In this document: positions 58,331 to 64,000 of the stretch, in pieces
Layout of the letters: each line of letters opens with the position of its first letter
Numbering within the stretch: the first letter of the stretch is position 1
Assembly: GCA_948567375.1 (NCBI GenBank)
Contig: OX419758.1
Coordinates: forward strand, 8,685,001-8,749,000
Direction of reading: 5' to 3'
Length of the DNA stretch: 64,000 bases
From: Lunularia cruciata
Taxonomy: Eukaryota > Streptophyta > Marchantiopsida > Lunulariales > Lunulariaceae
Made by a program: the position numbers and the translations under genes
Notes under the pieces: generated by a model
Told to the model about the DNA's origin: nothing
Database searches by the model: none
Seen by the model: only the letters and a program-made list of their open reading frames with translations

Positions 58331-59690
58331 TCCACATGTATAAACGTCTATTTTGCATAGTACTTGCACCAACCTTTGACCATTCAAGGGACCCCGCTCA
58401 AAACTAGTACGCCACGATACAATTTAATTTGTTGATAAACTTTTTGTACCTTTAAAGCTACAAGTACGTTCATGTTGACTGTTTTCTTCTCAGAATATTT
58501 GATTGTCCTTGGACTGAAACTAACCTTTACAAGGTATTTTATTCCATTATTCAGAGTTACATTAATATCCATACGCCAAACAGGTACAACGAGATCGTAC
58601 ATTAGGTAGTAAACATCACTTTCGGACGAGTTTAATACTATTCAGGAGATAAATGTTGGGGAGTAGATTCCTGGTGCTTAGTCCACAAAACCCCCGCATA
58701 GTAGTCAATTACATGGTAGGAAAAATATGTTTTGAATTTTACTTTATCGAACCTATGGGTGATAGCGCGACTACATCAGTATTTATAAGTCATACATTAA
58801 CATATTTGGTTAATATTTCATTAACCACTTCAAAAAGGGAATATGGATTACCAACCTACGCAGGTTATCTATTGACAAGTATTTCCTTGCTCAGTTGATT
58901 GCACCAGGATTATGTACTAGTCCTTTTCTATATGATTGACTTTTGTAGATAAAATTCTTGAAAATCTATTTATTAGAAAAAATCTTCACAAACCGAATCA
59001 AATTCTAAGATTACAAGACATTATAACTTTTTTCAAGATTAATAACATTTGTGCTTCTATTTCTTTTATGGTCTAAAAAGACGATGACCTAACTTCAGAG
59101 GACAAGACCTAGTACATCTCGAGAGTTATGCTTATCTCGTTGAAACAAAATGAAAATAGAGAATATGCAAATTTATATACATTTTTTAGAACTTTCTTAA
59201 AATTTATTTATGGTATTGCAAAAGATAAAATTGCTGAAATGGCTGTTTTGCGATATTGAAGGAAAGCTTGTTCAAACGTGAACTGAGACTGATTCTAGAT
59301 ATAGAACATAATTAACGTACCAGTTGACCATCTAATCATCTTACTCTAATAGTACCAGCTCTAGGGTCCACGTCTCTCAATACCGGGACATGATTCTACA
59401 TTCTATTTTCAGATCAAGTTTAGACAGACAAAGTCCATTAGGTGATTCTATACTTTAGTTTCAGATGAAGTTTAGGAAGAGGAAGTCTATTAGGAATCAG
59501 AGGGTGTAAAAGCTCTTGAAAGGATAAGTACATTGTTTAGGCGGGGCTCCATCTTCTAGTATAGAACTATCATCATTCAATATGTTCTTAAATTAACTAT
59601 AGGATTTGTATGAAAATGTAAACAACAATAATAAATATCAAAGCTTCAATCCAAATATCTGGAGTGTAAGTATAGTGCTCCTATTTTTCC
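58331..59690. other. AT-rich intergenic DNA
   Basis: No gene, domain or repeat relation was recognised. One local echo is GATTCTATACTTTAGTTTCAG versus GATTCTACATTCTATTTTCA at about 59391 and 59442, each followed by a GAAGTTTAG-like word. Confidence 0.45.
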
Positions 59691-60502
59691 AAAATTTGTG
59701 TTGATCAAATCATGCTTAAGTGCTAGCAAAAAACACAATTACTAAGAGAGGATGGCAGTAGGAGAAACACCACAAGAGATAGCATGATGTAGCACTTGGA
59801 GTGATGAAGGATAATCCCAAGTACATGAAGGAGGATAACATTCCAAGTGTTGTAGGAGGATTTGGAGTGCTTATAGGATGATGAGCACTTTGAGTGCTAT
59901 AAGATGATCCGGAGTGCTTATAGCATGATGAGCACCCGAAGTGTGTACATGACAATGAGCACTCAATATGCTAACAGGTGGACCTTATAGGCCCGCCCAA
60001 GTGCCGGTGCCCCATTGGCACTCATACTTAAGTGCCACCACAATTTGAATGAGCCACCAGCTAGGATGAGACTTGCCACCAAGGGCCATTGCTCCCAAGA
60101 TAACCATTGCCACTTGGCAGACAAGTTGGCATGCAAGAAGTGACTGGTGGAGAATCTTTTTCATGTGGGAGAATGACACCTAACCGTGGAGGACATGCAA
60201 ATGCTTTTACATATGCATATGACTAGTTCCCACCCACTCTGTAACCACTGAAGTGCTAAAGACCAACTAGGGATCTGGACTATAAATTGAGGAGTTCTGC
60301 CAGCAGCTGCAATTTTTCTGAAATCCACTTGCATGCATAGCTGATAGATTAGGTCTTGCACTTCATCTAGAACTGAGAGATAGAGAGAGTGCACACATTG
60401 ATTTAGGTAGCACTCAGAGTGATTCTCAACACTCTCAGTGCCAAGAGATTCTCAGAGTAGATCTCTACTGAGCACTTCCTCCCTTCTTCTCCATCAAGAG
60501 AC
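59691..60502 (+). repeat. LTR family E, copy 2, dense in AGTGC/GCACT words
   Basis: Begins with AATCATGCTTAAGTGC, as in copy 1. It contains at least a dozen AGTGC or GCACT pentamers in both orientations, many in the phrases GGAGTGCTTATAG and GAGTGCTATAAG. A TATAAATTGAGG word at about 60281 could be a TATA box, with the gag-like ATG 220 bp downstream at 60503. Confidence 0.5.
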
Positions 60503-60712
60503 ATGGTGTTTGCACCAAGAATGTACATGAAGATCCTAGAGGAAGTCCTTAGGTCTTTTGTAGTCCATGAATAGGCAATTTACTATAAGACTAAAGTGAT
60601 TCCAAGCACATACTTGGGGTTCTTGCCATGGAATTGGGAAATGACCAATTTCACCATCATTCATCAGATGAAAGGCAAGGGAGAGAAGACATCAGGGGGA
60701 ATGGGATGAAAT
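60503..60712 (+). pseudogene. Family D gag-like start, copy 2
   Basis: MVFAPRMYMKILEEVLRS opens at 60503 and meets a TAG at 60572. The same frame continues with YLGFLPWN and IIHQMKGKGEKTSGGM, matching HLGFLLLN and MIHEMRGKREKTLGEM at 44820-44890. Homology then stops. It provides the N-terminal start that is less clear in copy 1. Confidence 0.5.
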
Positions 60713-61214
60713 TATTGCTTGTCCAATCTCCTCAATTGAGGGGATACACACAAGAAAGGTGGAAAAACAAAACAAAAAATTCAGGGTTGGATGGTTAATA
60801 TGTAATAAATATCATCCAAGTAACTATATTAACCAATTTTGAAAAGTGCCACACAGTTAACCAAAAGTTAGTTTTAAGAGGCACTAACTCTTTGCATACC
60901 TCAACTTGGGATAAGGTTAGGTTTGTGTGCGTAACCAAAAACCAAAACCCAATGCCACATGATCACTTGCCTTACATGAGTCCTGGGAGTCATGCAAAAA
61001 GTGCCACTATACCAACATCTGGTGTACTATTGAAGTGGGTTCTAACACAAGGCCAAATGTGGAACCCAAAATCAGGAAATTGAACCGCTTCCATTAATAG
61101 GGAAGAAGGGAGGAGTACTGAGCTCTTTTGGGGAGAATTGAGAGAGGTGGGAAGAGATCTCAATGCATAGGTGTAATACTCCAAGGACAAGAGAAGAGAG
61201 AAAACATAGATTGC
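60713..61214. other. No gene recognised
   Basis: Unique-looking sequence between the truncated gag-like start and the inverted LTR-B. Short open frames only. Confidence 0.4.
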
Positions 61215-61740
61215 ACACTCAAACATTCGATGCCCCAAGGGAGCACCTTCTCTTTGTTATATAGACAAAGAGGATCTCCTCAAAGGAAGCTCCACCATAG
61301 GATTAGGGACACAGATAGGTGACATGTCAGCAAGCTCCACCCTTGGATTACTTACTTGGATGGGTGACCTGTCTGGTCTAGGTCCTATCTGGTTGGTCAA
61401 ACAAGCTTTGACCGGAGGGAATCTTTTAGGGAATCTTCCTGTAGGAATCTCAGAATCACATGAGTAAGGTATCGTTGGAAATATCTTGACAAGACAAAGA
61501 AGGGGGGAAAGGCCAGCCTTATCTCCATTGGGGAAGAAATTTGCACATTTTCGAGGCCTAATTCATCCGTTTAGGCCTTCAAAATTGCCTTCAAAGATTT
61601 CAGGCATATTTCGGTTCCTACTCTATTAGTAGAAGTCCCCTTTTGGTGATACCTCTTTCTGATCTGTTTAGTCCATCATGTGTAACATCCTTCCAGATGT
61701 GTTACCAAACAAATTCTCACCTTTAAATCATATGTCTAGC
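61215..61740 (-). repeat. LTR family B, inverted copy
   Basis: The reverse complement follows 35255-35735 and then continues directly into the 37575-37600 part, with the TATA region as CTATATAACAAAGAGAAGG. It is the second example of an uninterrupted LTR-B. Confidence 0.7.
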
Positions 61741-61915
61741 TATTGGTTCTAAGGTTCTCAAGTCTATTTCGGTTTCTGCCCTATTAGTAGAAGTACTCTT
61801 TTGGTGATACTTCTATCTAATCTATTTTGACCATCATGTATAACATCATTCTAGATGTTACCAAACCAAATTTCACATCTAGATCATATGGCTATCCCTT
61901 GGTAGTACAATAGGT
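61741..61915 (-). repeat. LTR family B, second partial inverted copy
   Basis: CTATTAGTAGAAGT, CTTTTGGTGATAC, GACCATCATGTATAACATC and ATGTTACCAAACCAAATT repeat the words at about 61623-61720. This makes a partial tandem copy with a period of about 165 bp. Confidence 0.7.
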
Positions 61916-64000
61916 AGCTTTTCAGGGAGGAAGAGAAAGAGCTTGGGGCTTTTACCCTTTCAATAACCTTCAAGAGGAGAGGTCCATTGAGCTTGAGGCC
62001 TCTATCAATTCTTTATCTTCATTTGCAGGTGCTGGGATCCACAAGCTTGCTTAGAGAGATTTCAAGGTAGCTTCACAAGGAGGTATAGAAAGAGCCTAGG
62101 GATTCAACCACTTCAGTTACCTTTGAGAGGACATGTCAATTGAGCTCAAGGTCTTTGCTAGGTCTTTGTCTTCATTTGCACGTGCTTGGAGCAGCAACCT
62201 CCCTTGGAGAGAATCAATAGAGATGGAGGGAGATTGAAATGCTTAGATAGCTTTGCATGGGATAAGAAATAAGACCTTAGGCTTTGGACAACCCATTTCC
62301 ATCAAGGGGAAGAAATTTGAGCTCAACAAGAATTAGATAGCTCTTTACACACTTGCTATAGAGCCTTGAGTCAGTAAGAGTTTCATGTGAGCATAATAGA
62401 CAAATAAAGATAAGGGGTATCTTAAGTCTTAAGTAGGACGTGGGAGAAGGGGGAGGCTAAGATAGGGTTGATCAGTTTAGAAGAACAAAGCCACCATGGT
62501 GACACGGTCTTGCCTAAACCCCAAGCAAAACCTCAAGAAGCTGGCGCTAGTTATGCCATCAGACCCATTGCAGTTGGCAAAAATTTGGGTGGACTTACAG
62601 AAAATTGGTTGTGGCTACCTATTGGAATTACCATGGGGGTTTCAAGACAAAACTCATGGTGTTAGTGTCGGTGGGGTTGATCTTGTTCTATAGTGGGAAT
62701 ATGGGGATCTGTGGGAGCAAAAGAGAGATGATATAGTCCTTGCACAGCTGGCCATTTTACTTGGTTTGGGGAGGAATTGTAGTCTTGATTCCCACAGCTA
62801 ATTGTAATTCCACCAAGGGACAGAAGCTCTTTTGGACATTTACCTTTGCAGACAATTTGAGGGTTTGTCACCCCCACAAATCCTTTGGCCTCCATGGTAT
62901 ACCACTGAGTGATTAAATCAATATGTACAAAGGTATATCCCTAGTACTACCTCTTTTTTCTTACAATAATCATGATGAATCAGCCCAAGAGTACTTATTC
63001 ATGACACAAGACAAGGAGTAATCAGAAAAGAATGCACTTCACCATTCACATTCTTCCTTCAGCTAGGATAGAAGTTGTCAATTTTATATTAAGCCTATGT
63101 TGCATTGACCTTAAGGCAAAGACACAACAATATAGTCTTGCCAAAGAAGCGGTGGCTAACTCCCATAGCACACTAGTCAGCCCTTCTCATAGGCAATATC
63201 GTATCCTCAACTAAAATCTCCAACATATTGCAGAATCCTCTAGCTGCGTGTGCTAGATTTCAAGATTACCCTCAAAAAAAGGACAATTACCTTTAAATGT
63301 TGGCTCCTAAAACCTAAAGAGAATTTCCCTTTCTACCCTAAACAGTGCACTAAATTTTGGCCATTGCCTTCTTCACAGCTAACACCAATAAATGTCAATT
63401 GGCTTGCTTCCCTTAGATGCTTCTCCTCTAAATCCTCCTTAACCTAGCCTGTCAATATGCCAATGGAGTCTTAATTACTATTAACTAACTACTTTACATG
63501 CCTGCAGTCTTGGTTCCCGTTGTGGCAGCCTACTCTATGCCTCCTAACATAGATTTTGTTTGTTTTTCTTCTTTTTGTGCAATTAGTCAACTACTCAAGT
63601 TAAAACAACATTAACAATTAAGACTTAGGGCTTGTATCAGGATATAAGCCCTAAGTCCTAACCAGAATACACTAAAAAATGCAGTCATGGATATAATCTG
63701 AGTGAAGCCACCCAACCTACAAATTAGATGATGGTCCCAAGACCACAATAACAATGACGGTCTTTAGACCATGATGATGATGATGGTAACAAGATCACGA
63801 TAACATGACCTCCATCATAAACACAAGTACGGGATGCCATATCAGTATTTGATCATCAGTCTTTAGTGGCTCAACTTTCCTCCAGCACTTTCTAGCACTG
63901 GTAGTAGAAAGAATTGGTTTTGGTCACCAGTCAGTCACCATCAGTCCTCATGTTGCTTCACACATGTGGGAATAATGAAGTTTCACCACTAACTAATGAA
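61916..64000. other. No gene recognised
   Basis: Local self-similarity occurs at about 61905-62170 (GTAGCTT.CA.GG.GG.A.AGAAAGAGC and TTTGAGAGGA.A..TC.ATTGAGCT, twice). An open minus-strand stretch at 62662-62895 and its extension have no recognised domain. ATGATGATGATGATGG at about 63771 is a short simple repeat. The window ends in AT-rich non-coding DNA. Confidence 0.4.

Overview
The window is nuclear DNA of a land plant with a large, repeat-packed genome. Three things point to a plant: Ty1/copia and Ty3/gypsy retrotransposons whose primer-binding sites match plant initiator tRNA-Met, a short TTTAGGG telomere-type run, and long AT microsatellites. The best taxonomic clue is the remains of a spliced microbial-type class I terpene synthase (MTPSL) at 25.9-27.7 kb, minus strand. 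That family is known from ferns, lycophytes and bryophytes but not from seed plants, so a fern or lycophyte is the most likely source. This is an inference from one gene. No rRNA, intact tRNA, CRISPR array or bacterial-type operon was seen.

Layout. 0-3.2 kb: pyrimidine-rich low-complexity DNA split by an LTR (family A) and ending in a 140-bp tandem repeat. 4.0-5.2 kb: a single-copy-looking segment (R) that recurs at 23-25.7 kb next to the terpene synthase. 5.9-13.9 kb: two decayed copies of one gypsy gag-protease unit, with LTR-like DNA and an inverted LTR-A between them. 14.1-18.6 kb: a decayed copia element with recognisable PBS, gag, protease, integrase, RT, RNase H and polypurine tract. 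18.6-22.1 kb: a diverged duplication, a tRNA-derived fragment, a gag relic with two zinc knuckles, and TA arrays. 22.9-28.0 kb: the terpene synthase gene with repeated flanks. 28.7-29.6 kb: the C-terminal end of a non-LTR retrotransposon with a CCHC motif and a restriction-endonuclease-like pattern. 30-42.6 kb: gypsy remains on both strands, including two pol regions on the plus strand separated by an LTR (family B) that carries a 1.84-kb insertion. 42.6-47.6 kb: LTR-A, a third gypsy integrase, LTR-E and a coiled-coil gag-like frame. 47.6-50.5 kb: duplicated non-coding DNA. 50.6-54.0 kb: a SERAC1-like alpha/beta hydrolase gene fragment with an internal deletion, preceded by several exact short tandem duplications. 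55.8-58.3 kb: a duplicated unclassified repeat. 59.7-61.9 kb: second copies of LTR-E with its gag start, and of LTR-B (inverted).

No retroelement here looks able to move: every pol region has stops, frameshifts or lost catalytic residues. The two cellular genes (terpene synthase, SERAC1-like) are also damaged. The terpene synthase keeps an almost complete exon set with in-phase splice sites, a TATA box and most active-site motifs, and has one in-frame TGA. All repeat-family letters (A, B, C, D, E, F, R, S) are labels local to this report. Boundaries of repeats were read by eye and are approximate to tens of bases.
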